This document shows positions 21,706 to 30,315 of a stretch of DNA of 33,560 nucleotides, piece by piece (the stretch's first letter is position 1; each line of letters opens with the position of its first letter). This DNA comes from Petrotoga olearia DSM 13574. Lineage in GTDB: Bacteria; Thermotogota; Thermotogae; Petrotogales; Petrotogaceae. The translations under genes were made by a program, and so were the position numbers. The notes beneath the pieces were generated by a model. That model was not told where the DNA came from. It saw only the letters and a program-made list of their open reading frames with translations, and ran no database searches. The stretch spans positions 1-33,560 of the forward strand of contig NZ_AZRL01000020.1 in the NCBI RefSeq assembly GCF_002895525.1. Reading direction: 5' to 3'.

Positions 21706-23649
21706 TTACACAGGTTGATAGTTAACATGATTTACAACATCTATTTTAAGAAATTCACTTATTTCTTTTTCTCCACCAATATATTCTTTTAACTCTTCAA
21801 GGCTTTTATTCATAAGGTTTTTGAATTCATCTCCATAGATCGTTTCTTTTTTGAAAATATAAGAAGCTAGAAGATCTATTCTCTCTTTATTTTGTTGAAG
21901 CAGCTCAACAGCTTTATCATACATAGAGTTAATTATTTTCTTAACTTCAACGTCAAGTTCTTTTGCAGTTTCTTCGGAATAATTCTTTTGTTTTGTCAAC
22001 TCACTACCCAAAAATATTTCTTCCTCTTCTCCTTCCCAATACACCGGTCCCAACTTTTTGGACATTCCTAACCTATAAATCATGGATTTTGCGTAGTCCG
22101 TAGCTTTTCTTAGGTCATCCTTTGCGCCTGTGGTAGCAAAATTGAACACTAATTTCTCACTCGCTCTTCCTCCAAGGGCTACAACGATTCTATTAAGTAT
22201 TTCAGATTTTTTAATTAGGTATCTGTCTTTTTCAGGAATTTGTAAAGTAGATCCTAATGAGCCTATACCCCTTGGAATTATAGTAATTTTATAAACAGGG
22301 TCGGTATTAGGTAATAAATAAGCCAATACAGCATGTCCTAGTTCATGATACGATAAAATTTTCTTCTCTTTATCGGATATTATTCTGTACTTTTTGGTCG
22401 GACCAGTTAATACTCTATCAATAGCCTCCTCAAAATCATTCATTTCAATTTGAACTTTCTTCTTTCTTGAGGCTATTAAAGCAGCTTCATTAACGAGATT
22501 TTCTAAATCTGCTCCTACGAAGCCCGGCGTCCTTTTAGCTAACAATGTTAAATCAACATCTTGGGCTATTTTCTTTTTACGTGTGTGTATCTTTAAAATT
22601 TCTTCTCTTCCTTTTCTGTCCGGTGGTCCAACTAATACTTTCTTATCAAACCTACCGGGTCTAAGTAAAGCTTTATCAAGAACATCAGGTCTATTTGTAG
22701 CAGCCATTACAACAACACCTGTAGAAGAATCAAAACCATCGAGTTCCACCAACAAGGCGTTAAGAGTTTGTTCCCTCTCATCGTTCCCGCCGCCAAGTCC
22801 AGCTCCTCTTTGTCTACCTACTGCGTCTAACTCATCAATAAATATTATTGAAGGAGCATTTTCTTTAGCTGTTTTAAAAAGGTCTCTAACTCGGGATGCA
22901 CCAACTCCTACAAAAAGTTCAACAAAATCTGAACCACTTGCATAATAAAAGGGTACTCCTGCTTCACCAGCTATAGCCCTTGCTGTCAAAGTTTTACCCG
23001 TTCCTGGAGGGCCTACCAGCAAAGTTCCTTTAGGCATTCTTGCACCTAATTCTTGAAATTCTTGAGGATTTTTCAAAAATTTTACAATGTCCTCTACTTC
23101 CTCCACAACTTCATCGATTCCTGCTACATCTTTAAAAGTAACTTTTTCACCAATGGGTTCATACTCCTTTGCCTTACTCTTTCCAAAGTTCATACTGCTT
23201 TTAGCACCTGATGCAGCGGAACGATATAACCAAAAAAAGAAAAGTACCATTATTACTATAGGAATTATGTTAATCAATAAACCAAACCACCACTTTGAGG
23301 CTACGCTTTCGATATACTCGACTTTTATACCTTTTTGAATTAAACTATTCACATACTGTTTATCAATTACCAAAGCCGGAGAAAAAGATTCATAAGTAGA
23401 ACCATCTTTAGCAAATATTGTCACGTCCCCGTTTTGATTTATTTTTATGGACTCTACCTGGCCGTTATTGATCAAGCTTAACATTTCAGAATAGGATATG
23501 ATGGGGTTATTTTCCCAATTCAAAGCAACGAGAGCACCAATAAAAATAACCGCAAATATTATATAAACCCAAATTATATTGGAAAATCTTACTTTCTTTT
23601 TTTCTTCTTTGGTATTTTTATTTTCTTTATCTTTTTTATTTTCAGACAT
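21706..23649 (-). CDS. ftsH: ATP-dependent zinc metalloprotease FtsH
   Basis: This membrane-anchored AAA+ protease degrades unassembled or regulatory membrane and cytosolic proteins as a hexamer. It has 647 residues: a very lysine/glutamate-rich cytosolic N-terminus (1-20), membrane helix 1 (about 25-43), an external domain (about 45-118), helix 2 (about 121-142), Walker A GPPGTGKT (213-220), pore loop FVGVGA, Walker B IIFIDELDA (268-276), the second region of homology around NRPDVLDKALLRPGRFD, and the zinc site HELGH (435-439) with D512 as third ligand. Most homologues have HEAGH; the change leaves the HExxH ligands intact. GGAGG precedes the ATG. Its start lies four bases after the radical SAM gene. 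Confidence 0.97.
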   Translation of the reverse strand: MSENKKDKENKNTKEEKKKVRFSNIIWVYIIFAVIFIGALVALNWENNPIISYSEMLSLINNGQVESIKINQNGDVTIFAKDGSTYESFSPALVIDKQYVNSLIQKGIKVEYIESVASKWWFGLLINIIPIVIMVLFFFWLYRSAASGAKSSMNFGKSKAKEYEPIGEKVTFKDVAGIDEVVEEVEDIVKFLKNPQEFQELGARMPKGTLLVGPPGTGKTLTARAIAGEAGVPFYYASGSDFVELFVGVGASRVRDLFKTAKENAPSIIFIDELDAVGRQRGAGLGGGNDEREQTLNALLVELDGFDSSTGVVVMAATNRPDVLDKALLRPGRFDKKVLVGPPDRKGREEILKIHTRKKKIAQDVDLTLLAKRTPGFVGADLENLVNEAALIASRKKKVQIEMNDFEEAIDRVLTGPTKKYRIISDKEKKILSYHELGHAVLAYLLPNTDPVYKITIIPRGIGSLGSTLQIPEKDRYLIKKSEILNRIVVALGGRASEKLVFNFATTGAKDDLRKATDYAKSMIYRLGMSKKLGPVYWEGEEEEIFLGSELTKQKNYSEETAKELDVEVKKIINSMYDKAVELLQQNKERIDLLASYIFKKETIYGDEFKNLMNKSLEELKEYIGGEKEISEFLKIDVVNHVNYQPV

Positions 23650-23653
23650 TTAT

Positions 23654-24592
23654 TTACCTCCTCACAGATGTTAACCTGTAAACATTTAATCCAAAATACT
23701 GTACTTTTTCAACCTTTTCATCTTTTCCTAATTTTTCAAAAATCACATTTTTGTTTTCACATTTTCTTTGATTTAAAAAGCTCTCAATTTCGTACTGATT
23801 CATCGGATGCCTTTTTATTATACTTAAAATAGCTTCAAAATCATCTCCAATCGAGCTGTAAAAATCTTCCTTCGCTAAAAAATCAAGGGATATTCCTCCT
23901 AAGATATTTTGAGCCAATTCAACTCTTACTTTTTCTGGAACTTTTACCCAATCTTCCGCTGGAGGTCTCATCGGTAAATTTATATATAATCTATCATAAT
24001 TTATCTTATTAAAAAGTCCTTTGATTTTCCTTAAAGATTCTTCATCATCATTTAGCCCTTTTATCATCATAAATTCCATCCAGATTTTACCTTTAAAGTT
24101 TTTAGAAAAACTTATCAGTCCATTAACATAAGAATCAAAAGATATACTTTTATGAGGCCTATTGATCCTTTTAAATGTCCTTTGGTCATAGGCATCCAGT
24201 GTTGGCATTACCAGATCACTTTCACTTAACTCTTCTCTTACTTTTTCTTCAGACAGTAGTGCCCCATTCGTAATTACGGCAACGGGCTTATCAATATAAG
24301 CTTTTATAGATTTTATTAGTTCTCCAATTTTAGAGTATAATAATGGCTCGCCTTCACCAACTATTGTTACAAAGTCAAACTTACATACTCCGTTTTTAAT
24401 ATAAAAATCAAACTCTCCCAAAATATCTTGTAAATCAAAAAATTCTTTTCTTTGGTTTGTCATGTTAACCGTTCTTCCCAACTGACAGTATACACAAGAA
24501 AAATTACAAGTTTTTAAAGGTATTGGACTTACTCCTAAGGATCTTCCCAACCTTCGAGAAGGAATAGGTCCATATAAGTGTTGAAAATTCAT
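23654..24592 (-). CDS. Radical SAM protein (COG0731-like)
   Basis: This 312-residue radical S-adenosylmethionine protein has the iron-sulfur motif CxxxCxxC at C29, C33 and C36 (TCNFSCVYCQLGR). It has the group's typical N-terminus YGPIPSRRLGRSLGVSPIPL, the SAM-binding GEGEPLLY and TNGALL. Enzymes of this group (wybutosine-related and uncharacterised) have mostly unknown substrates. The C-terminal 80 residues look like a small winged-helix-type domain (HPMNQYEIESFLNQRKCENK). ATG 24592, after GAGGTG, is preferred to a TTG eight codons upstream that lacks a ribosome site. It is the first gene of the set with ftsH, whose ATG follows its stop by four bases. Confidence 0.85.
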   Translation of the reverse strand: MNFQHLYGPIPSRRLGRSLGVSPIPLKTCNFSCVYCQLGRTVNMTNQRKEFFDLQDILGEFDFYIKNGVCKFDFVTIVGEGEPLLYSKIGELIKSIKAYIDKPVAVITNGALLSEEKVREELSESDLVMPTLDAYDQRTFKRINRPHKSISFDSYVNGLISFSKNFKGKIWMEFMMIKGLNDDEESLRKIKGLFNKINYDRLYINLPMRPPAEDWVKVPEKVRVELAQNILGGISLDFLAKEDFYSSIGDDFEAILSIIKRHPMNQYEIESFLNQRKCENKNVIFEKLGKDEKVEKVQYFGLNVYRLTSVRR

Positions 24593-24634
24593 TGGACACC
24601 TCAAATCTATTTTCAATGTTTTTTATCTATTTAA

Positions 24635-24643
24635 ATTATATCA
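24635..24643 (-). promoter_or_regulatory. Extended -10 promoter for the radical SAM-ftsH-HAD set
   Basis: On the minus strand, TGATATAAT at 24643-24635 is a perfect extended -10 (TGnTATAAT). It is about 43 bp upstream of the ATG at 24592. No good -35 box is seen, as is common for extended -10 promoters. It lies between the ecfT stop and the radical SAM gene. Confidence 0.6.
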
Positions 24644-24653
24644 AAAACCCCCA

Positions 24654-25445
24654 CTAAATAAAAATAATAGTGAAACATACGAAAGAAAAAGAAATAAGGA
24701 AAAAAGTATCTTTTATTTCCCAATTAAACTGTTTAAATCTTGTTCTCCCTTCCCAACCGCTGTATCCTCTTGCTTCCATAGCAATACTCAAATCTTCAGC
24801 CCTCCTCAGGGCAGACACCAACAAAGGAATAATTATAGATATAGCCCCTCTAATCCTTCCGGTCAATTTTCTATCATCAAAGTTAGCTCCACGACTTAAT
24901 TGTGCCTTCATTATTCGATCCGCTTCATTTGCAATTACAGGGATAAATCTTATAGCTATCGTCATTACCATCGATATTTCATGGGCAAATCGTTTTGGCA
25001 CAAAAAACCATCTCAAGATATCCTCCAGAGCATGAGCTAAAGAGGTAGGAGAAGTAGTTAACGTGAGAACAGAAGATAACAAAACTGCAAATAATATTCT
25101 GAAGGTAATTATAGCGGCATTAAATAAACCGGTATCTGTTATTCTAATAAATCCGATCTTAAAAAGTGTATTTCCTCCTATTGTGAATAATTGAATTACA
25201 AAGGCAAAGATAACTATAAACCAAATTGATTTTAAGGATTTCATATAATACTTCAAACTTAATTTAGATAACAACATCAACAACAAAGTATACGAAGACA
25301 TAATTAAAACGTCGTAAAAGCTGTTTATAGAAAAAGCGAATCCTGCTAAAACGAACAACCCTAAAAGTTTCCCCCTTGGGTCGAGAGAGTGCATCAATGA
25401 GTCTAATTCAACGTATCTCCCCAAGGCAACATTGTCCAAAAGCAT
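24654..25445 (-). CDS. ecfT: Energy-coupling factor transporter transmembrane protein EcfT
   Basis: This 263-residue T component of an ECF-type vitamin or metal importer couples the ATPases to substrate-binding S components. It has six predicted helices and the two signature Ala/Ser-Arg-Gly motifs on coupling helices, SRGANF (184-189) and ARGYSGW (225-231). No EcfA ATPase or S component lies in the window. It may serve several S components encoded elsewhere, as in group II ECF systems, or the ATPase genes may be unlinked. AAGGAG lies seven bases before the ATG. It diverges from the lytic transglycosylase gene across 218 bp. Confidence 0.9.
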   Translation of the reverse strand: MLLDNVALGRYVELDSLMHSLDPRGKLLGLFVLAGFAFSINSFYDVLIMSSYTLLLMLLSKLSLKYYMKSLKSIWFIVIFAFVIQLFTIGGNTLFKIGFIRITDTGLFNAAIITFRILFAVLLSSVLTLTTSPTSLAHALEDILRWFFVPKRFAHEISMVMTIAIRFIPVIANEADRIMKAQLSRGANFDDRKLTGRIRGAISIIIPLLVSALRRAEDLSIAMEARGYSGWEGRTRFKQFNWEIKDTFFLISFSFVCFTIIFI

Positions 25446-25617
25446 TTAAATACTCCTTTTACCAATCATTTTTCTGCTTCTCAGCATTCAATATTTTAAC
25501 ATAATTTAGGAATCATTATATTATTTGTGAGAAAAGATTGTGTGATTTTTTTAAAATATTAATATAAACAAAACAGCTGATTTTTATTAAAATCTGATTA
25601 AGTATTTTGGCAAAAAA

Positions 25618-25626
25618 TGGTATAAT
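25618..25626 (+). promoter_or_regulatory. Extended -10 promoter for the transglycosylase-manA pair
   Basis: TGGTATAAT at 25618-25626 is a perfect extended -10, about 38 bp before ATG 25664. A weak -35 (TTAAGT) lies 17 bp upstream of the hexamer. The divergent 218-bp region also holds TATAAT- and TAAAAT-like boxes on the other strand that could serve ecfT. Confidence 0.6.
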
Positions 25627-25663
25627 TATTTTAATATATAAAAATAACACTGAGGAGAGCTAA

Positions 25664-26263
25664 ATGAGACAATCCTTAGCTGATAGAAGTATGAAGTATC
25701 TATTTCTACTTGCATTACTTATAATAACTTGTACAATAATTGTTTTTCTAGTTTCCAAATTGTCTAACTATGAAAAACAAATCATTTTTTTTGAAAAATA
25801 CTTAAAAAGCAACTATACTTTGGACGATACAACAATAAAAGAATTCGTTAAAGTTTTTGAAATATTATATAAAGAATTTCCCTATGTAACTGAATATGTT
25901 TACCCTATCGAATTACTTGCTATAGGAATAGTAGAAACAAATTTTAAAAACATAAAAGGGGACAATGGAGATAGCTTAGGATATTTTCAAATTCAAGCCC
26001 CTACTTATTGGTATTTAAAACATTATTATCCTGAATTTTACCAGAGAGTCAATTTCTTCGAGCCCTGGTATTGGGATATGGTAAAAGAAAGGCCGGACGT
26101 ACAATTAATGACTTCTATCTTATACTTATACGATATCAAATTACGTTATGGTGAAGAAGATGCATACAGTATTTACAACGGCGGTTCAGAAGCATATAAA
26201 GACAAAATATTATTACGACTGAGCATATTAGAAACTGAATTCAAAGAATTTAACAGGAGGTAA
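25664..26263 (+). CDS. Membrane-anchored lytic transglycosylase-like protein
   Basis: This 199-residue protein has one N-terminal membrane helix (about residues 11-31) and an outward domain of the lysozyme/SLT type. Key signs are the catalytic Glu in LLAIGIVETNF (E91), the GDSLGYFQIQ motif that forms the goose-lysozyme-like core, and a late IYNGG. The family cleaves peptidoglycan glycan strands to make 1,6-anhydro ends. It is short for an SLT, so it may be a minimal domain. GAGGAG lies six bases before the ATG. Its last codons (AACAGGAGGTAA) contain the ribosome site for manA, so the two genes are tightly linked. Confidence 0.8.
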   Translation: MRQSLADRSMKYLFLLALLIITCTIIVFLVSKLSNYEKQIIFFEKYLKSNYTLDDTTIKEFVKVFEILYKEFPYVTEYVYPIELLAIGIVETNFKNIKGDNGDSLGYFQIQAPTYWYLKHYYPEFYQRVNFFEPWYWDMVKERPDVQLMTSILYLYDIKLRYGEEDAYSIYNGGSEAYKDKILLRLSILETEFKEFNRR

Positions 26264-26265
26264 GC

Positions 26266-27081
26266 ATGCAGATATTAGAACCCCTTATTTCAAAACCAGT
26301 TTTTAGTGAAAAAATTTGGGGAAGTAGTGAATTAAACAAAATTTTCAAATACCAAAAACCCCAGCCGATAGGAGAAGTCTGGCTATATTCACCTTTAGAT
26401 GGGTGTGAAACCGTCCTATATGGGAAAAATAGCCAAGGAGAGTATGGAAAAGCAAGTGAACTTTTCCCAAAGTTTCCTTTACTCTTAAAACTAATAGCAA
26501 CCTCATCCTGGCTTTCCATACAATTGCACCCGGATGATACAATGGCTAAACAATTAGAAAACAAGCCATGGGGAAAATCGGAAGCTTGGTACTTTCTGAA
26601 AGATAACGGTCAAATTAAAGTATCAAATAATAACGAATATATTTTGCAAGCTTTTGAGAACAATCGATGGGATGAGGTATTAGAAAATTATGAAATGAAC
26701 AAATTCGATTCTATATTCATACCCGCAGGAACCGTTCATACCTTAGGACCTAATAGCTTTTTACTTGAAATACAACAAAGTTCAGATTTAACTTATAGAT
26801 TATACGACTGGGGAAGACCTCGAGAAATACATGTTGATAAATCTAAAAAAGTTCTCAACAATATTCACACGAGTTACTCTATTTCTAGAAAAGTTGAAGG
26901 ATTGTGTACAAAATACTTTAGCTTTTCAAGATTTTCCAACGAAAATAAAAAAGGTTTTGGGGTATTCGTTAACTTAAAGAATTATGAAACAATAGTACTT
27001 CCAGAAGAAGTAAATTACGATTTTCGAGGTGAATTTGTAGAATTTAAATTAAACAAAAATGGCTGGAAATTCCTTTTATAA
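26266..27081 (+). CDS. manA: Mannose-6-phosphate isomerase, type I
   Basis: This zinc enzyme interconverts mannose-6-phosphate and fructose-6-phosphate. It has 271 residues, somewhat shorter than the usual 310-320 of bacterial short forms. Ligands and active-site motifs are visible: SIQLHPDD (Q86, H88), WGKSEAWY (E106), FIPAGTVHTLG (H158), and the substrate-binding LEIQQSSDLTYRLYDWGR. The C-terminal domain is reduced. AGGAGG lies five bases before the ATG and inside the end of the transglycosylase gene, giving translational coupling. A joint role in envelope sugar supply and wall turnover is possible but not shown. Confidence 0.92.
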   Translation: MQILEPLISKPVFSEKIWGSSELNKIFKYQKPQPIGEVWLYSPLDGCETVLYGKNSQGEYGKASELFPKFPLLLKLIATSSWLSIQLHPDDTMAKQLENKPWGKSEAWYFLKDNGQIKVSNNNEYILQAFENNRWDEVLENYEMNKFDSIFIPAGTVHTLGPNSFLLEIQQSSDLTYRLYDWGRPREIHVDKSKKVLNNIHTSYSISRKVEGLCTKYFSFSRFSNENKKGFGVFVNLKNYETIVLPEEVNYDFRGEFVEFKLNKNGWKFLL

Positions 27082-27150
27082 TTTCATAATCAAAAATTAT
27101 AAAAATATTTAAAATTTTTACATTGCATTTCATTTTCGACTTATTTTGTC

Positions 27151-27159
27151 TGATATAAT
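27151..27159 (+). promoter_or_regulatory. Extended -10 promoter for korAB
   Basis: TGATATAAT at 27151-27159 is a perfect extended -10, 37 bp before the korA ATG. No strong -35 is seen. The A+T-rich 115-bp gap after manA contains no good terminator. Confidence 0.6.
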
Positions 27160-27196
27160 TGAACAAGTAGAAAACAAAATTTGAGGAGGAATCCTA

Positions 27197-28909
27197 ATGA
27201 ATAAAACTATTAAAGAAGATGTATCAATCGTCTTATCTGGTGAAGCAGGCCAAGGGATTCAAACGATAGAAAGACTGCTAACTTTTATTCTTAAAAGGGA
27301 AGGTTATTACGTATTTGCCACAAAAGAGTACATGTCGAGGGTTAGAGGTGGAAGCAATTCAACTGAAATAAGGGTAAGTTCCAAACCTGTAAAAAGTTAC
27401 GTTGACAAAATTGATATACTCATACCTCTTACAAAAAGTTCAGTTGAACATCTAGGAGACAGAGTGAATGAAGATACCCTAATCATAGCAGACAACGATT
27501 CTTTGAAATTAGAAAACAAAAATCTTTTCAACGTCCCCATCCTCTCCATTGCAAAAGAAATAGGCAATGAAATATATGCAAATATAGTTGCTGTTGGTGT
27601 AATTTTGGGTCTTTTCAAAATAAACATAAAAACGATAGAAGAGTATCTAAGAGAAAGATTTGGAGATAAAGGAGAAAAAATTGTTTCAGATAACATAAAA
27701 GCTGCTTCAGAAGGTTACAAATTGGGTAAAGACTTTTCTGAAAACGGAGAGATAAAAATAGAGATCTCTGCAAATGAAACTTTAAAAGACGATCTATTAA
27801 TTAGTGGAACTGATGCGGTATCTCTAGGTGCGTTGGCCGGAAATTGTGATTCGATTTTTGCATACCCCATGACACCTGGATCGGGAGTTCTTGTTGATTT
27901 AGCTGACTTCTCAAAAAATTTCGATATTTTAGTCGAACAAGCCGAAGATGAAATAGCCGCGATCAACATGGCGATAGGTGGATGGTACGCTGGTGCAAGA
28001 TCAATGGTAACTACTTCCGATGGTGGTTTTGCCTTAATGGAAGAAGGACTTTCTCTAGCTGGTATGATCGAATCACCATTAGTAATTCACCTAGCTCAAA
28101 GACCTGGACCTGCAACAGGTTTACCAACAAGAACCGCTCAAGAAGGGTTAAATCTTGCTATACACGCTGGCCATGGTGAATTTCCAAGGCTGGTTTTTGC
28201 TCCTGGTAATCTTGAACAAGCTTTCTATTTAACTCAAAAGGCGTTTAATATCGCCGATAAATATCAGATCCCAGTATTTATTTTGACAGATCAATTTTTT
28301 GTTGATTCGTATTATAACGTTAAAAAGTTGGACCTTTCCAAAATTGAAAATAAAAAATATTTCGTCGAAACTGCTGAAGATTATAAAAGATATGATTTAT
28401 CAAAAGCAGAAAACGGCGTTTCACCAAGAGGCATACCCAACTTCGGTAAAGGATTAGTTATCGTGGATAGTGATGAACATGACGAGGAAGGTCATTTAAC
28501 TGAAGATTTGGATATTCGAATTAAAATGGTGGAAAAAAGGCTCCAAAAATATGACGCTTTAAAAGATGATTTTGTTTCTCCAGAATTCTTTGGAAATGAA
28601 AACTACAAATATCTCGTAGTATGTTGGGGTTCAAACTATAATGTTGTAAAAGAGGCAATAGAAAATATAGATAATAAAGATCTTGCTATGCTTCACTTTA
28701 GTCAAGTTTTTCCCTTCCCAGAAAATGCCGTTGAATTTTTAGTGAAAGCAGAAAAAATAATTGATGTTGAAAACAATGCCACAGGCCAATTTGCCAAGTT
28801 AATAAGAGCAGAAACTGGCATAAAAATAGATAGTAAGATACTAAAATTCAATGGAATGCCGTTTTCCGTTGAAGAGTTAACCGCTAAAATAAGGGAGGAA
28901 TTACAATGA
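27197..28909 (+). CDS. korA: 2-oxoacid:ferredoxin oxidoreductase, fused gamma-alpha subunit
   Basis: This 570-residue subunit of a CoA-dependent 2-oxoacid oxidoreductase couples oxidative decarboxylation to ferredoxin reduction. Residues 10-180 form the gamma domain (GEAGQGIQT at 15-23, RVRGGSNSTEIRVS at 48-61). From about 200 the alpha domain begins, with the active-site loop FAYPMTPGSG (221-230) and DGGFALMEEGLSLAG. The fused form is typical of two-subunit KorA/2-oxoglutarate and related enzymes; the actual oxoacid cannot be told. AGGAGG precedes the ATG. It overlaps korB by four bases (ATGA). Confidence 0.9.
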   Translation: MNKTIKEDVSIVLSGEAGQGIQTIERLLTFILKREGYYVFATKEYMSRVRGGSNSTEIRVSSKPVKSYVDKIDILIPLTKSSVEHLGDRVNEDTLIIADNDSLKLENKNLFNVPILSIAKEIGNEIYANIVAVGVILGLFKINIKTIEEYLRERFGDKGEKIVSDNIKAASEGYKLGKDFSENGEIKIEISANETLKDDLLISGTDAVSLGALAGNCDSIFAYPMTPGSGVLVDLADFSKNFDILVEQAEDEIAAINMAIGGWYAGARSMVTTSDGGFALMEEGLSLAGMIESPLVIHLAQRPGPATGLPTRTAQEGLNLAIHAGHGEFPRLVFAPGNLEQAFYLTQKAFNIADKYQIPVFILTDQFFVDSYYNVKKLDLSKIENKKYFVETAEDYKRYDLSKAENGVSPRGIPNFGKGLVIVDSDEHDEEGHLTEDLDIRIKMVEKRLQKYDALKDDFVSPEFFGNENYKYLVVCWGSNYNVVKEAIENIDNKDLAMLHFSQVFPFPENAVEFLVKAEKIIDVENNATGQFAKLIRAETGIKIDSKILKFNGMPFSVEELTAKIREELQ

Positions 28910-29784
28910 GTGAAAGAAAAAATATTTTTAGCCTAGAAAATGAAAAAGAATTAGACATTGCTTGGTGCCCTGGTTGTGGTAATTTTGGAATACTGAATAT
29001 ATTGAAAAAAGCCTTGGAAGAAATGGAAGAAATAACTCCCAACAATTTCGTGCTCGTTTCAGGAATAGGACAGGCAGCAAAAATCCCTCATTATTTCAAA
29101 AACAATGCTTTTAATGGCCTTCATGGTAGAGCTTTACCTGTTGCTTTTGCCATAAAAGCGACTAATCCAGATTTATACGTAGTAGCTGAAAGTGGCGATG
29201 GAGACATGTATGGTGAAGGGGGAAACCATTTTATCCACAATATGAGAAGAAACGTGGACATAACAAACATAGTCCATGATAACCGGGTTTATGGATTAAC
29301 AAAAGGACAGGCTTCTCCTACTTCACCACAAGGAATGGTCACCCCGGTTCAAGTAAACGGAGTAATACTAAACCCCTTCAACCCTATTGCTGTGGCTATA
29401 GCTAACGGAGCTACTTTTGTTGCACGAGCTTTTGTGGGAGATATGCAAAACACGAAAGAAATCATTAAAAAAGCTATCAGACATAAGGGATACTCGCTAA
29501 TTGATTTGTTCCAACCATGTGTGACGTTTAACAAAATAAATACTTACGCCTGGTTTAATGAACACACTTATAAATTAGGAGAAGATTACGATCCCTCTGA
29601 TAAAATGCAAGCTTTACAAACGGCTTTCCAAGAAGACAAAATCCCCTTGGGTATAATATATGAAGAAAAAGGAAAACCAACTTTTGAAGAACAATTAACT
29701 ATTTATAAGCAAAACAAAGATCCTCTTTTTAAAAGAAGCATAGATGTAAACAAATTAGAAGGTTTTATAAACTCAATGAGATGA
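28906..29784 (+). CDS. korB: 2-oxoacid:ferredoxin oxidoreductase, beta subunit
   Basis: This 292-residue thiamine-diphosphate-binding subunit has the ThDP motif SGDGDMYGEGGNHFIHNMRR (96-115, GDGD at 97-100) and N126. It keeps CPGCG (C21, C24) and a later Cys (C205 in LFQPCVTF) for the [4Fe-4S] cluster. Where related enzymes have SGIGCS, this one has SGIGQAAK (Q56), so one of the four usual cluster cysteines is absent. I recall other KorB proteins with SGIGQA, so it may be a subfamily feature. The start overlaps korA's stop, and its own stop overlaps an ATG leading into the peroxiredoxin gene. Confidence 0.9.
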   Translation: MSERKNIFSLENEKELDIAWCPGCGNFGILNILKKALEEMEEITPNNFVLVSGIGQAAKIPHYFKNNAFNGLHGRALPVAFAIKATNPDLYVVAESGDGDMYGEGGNHFIHNMRRNVDITNIVHDNRVYGLTKGQASPTSPQGMVTPVQVNGVILNPFNPIAVAIANGATFVARAFVGDMQNTKEIIKKAIRHKGYSLIDLFQPCVTFNKINTYAWFNEHTYKLGEDYDPSDKMQALQTAFQEDKIPLGIIYEEKGKPTFEEQLTIYKQNKDPLFKRSIDVNKLEGFINSMR

Positions 29785-29795
29785 GAGGTGATACT

Positions 29796-30251
29796 ATGGC
29801 ATTGAATGTTGGAGATTTGGCTCCCGATTTTAAAGTGAAAGATCAAAATGGTAATGAAATTTCTTTATCTGATTTTAAAGGGAAAAAGGTTTTACTTTCC
29901 TTTCATCCTCTAGCCTGGACAGGGGTTTGCGAAACTCAGATGAAAAATTTGGATGTAAAATATGACGAATTAGAAAAACTCAATGTAATACCTTTGGGAA
30001 TAAGTGTTGATGCGTCTCCATCAAAAAAAGCATGGGCTGAAAAAATGAGAATCAACAAGCTTAAACTTTTGTCAGATTTTTGGCCTCACGGAGAAGTTGC
30101 TACAAAATACGGTATATTTGATAAAGAAAACGGTTTTTCCAAAAGAGCCAATTTTTTAATTGATGAAGAAGGAAAAATTGAATTTTTAAAAGTTTACGAA
30201 TTAAGGGATCAACCAGATTTAAACGAAATTATAAATCACATTAAAAGATAA
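29796..30251 (+). CDS. One-Cys peroxiredoxin (AhpE/Bcp-like)
   Basis: This 151-residue thiol peroxidase of the peroxiredoxin fold reduces peroxides with the peroxidatic C45 in FHPLAWTGVCETQMKN (PxxxTxxC motif: P38, T42, C45). There is no second cysteine anywhere, so it is a one-Cys enzyme and needs an outside thiol donor. ATG 29796 is chosen because GAGGTG precedes it. The ATG at 29781, which overlaps the korB stop, would put that site within the gene. Close coupling to the oxygen-sensitive KorAB suggests it protects that enzyme or its ferredoxin partner from peroxide. Confidence 0.85.
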   Translation: MALNVGDLAPDFKVKDQNGNEISLSDFKGKKVLLSFHPLAWTGVCETQMKNLDVKYDELEKLNVIPLGISVDASPSKKAWAEKMRINKLKLLSDFWPHGEVATKYGIFDKENGFSKRANFLIDEEGKIEFLKVYELRDQPDLNEIINHIKR

Positions 30252-30263
30252 AAGAAATTTAAA

Positions 30264-30290
30264 TAGGCTTCGACAAAAGTTCGAAGCCTA
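30264..30290 (+). terminator. Intrinsic terminator after korAB-peroxiredoxin
   Basis: TAGGCTTCGA at 30264-30273 pairs perfectly with TCGAAGCCTA at 30281-30290 around a seven-base loop. The tail ATTTATCATT is only moderately T-rich. It lies 12 bases after the stop. Confidence 0.65.
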
Positions 30291-30315
30291 ATTTATCATT
30301 ATGGAGCAAAAAATT

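Noticed and set aside
22310-22345. HELGH instead of HEAGH in FtsH as a possible loss of protease activity.
   Set aside because: The HExxH ligands and catalytic Glu are unchanged and D512 is present, so the site should work. It is a conservative substitution.
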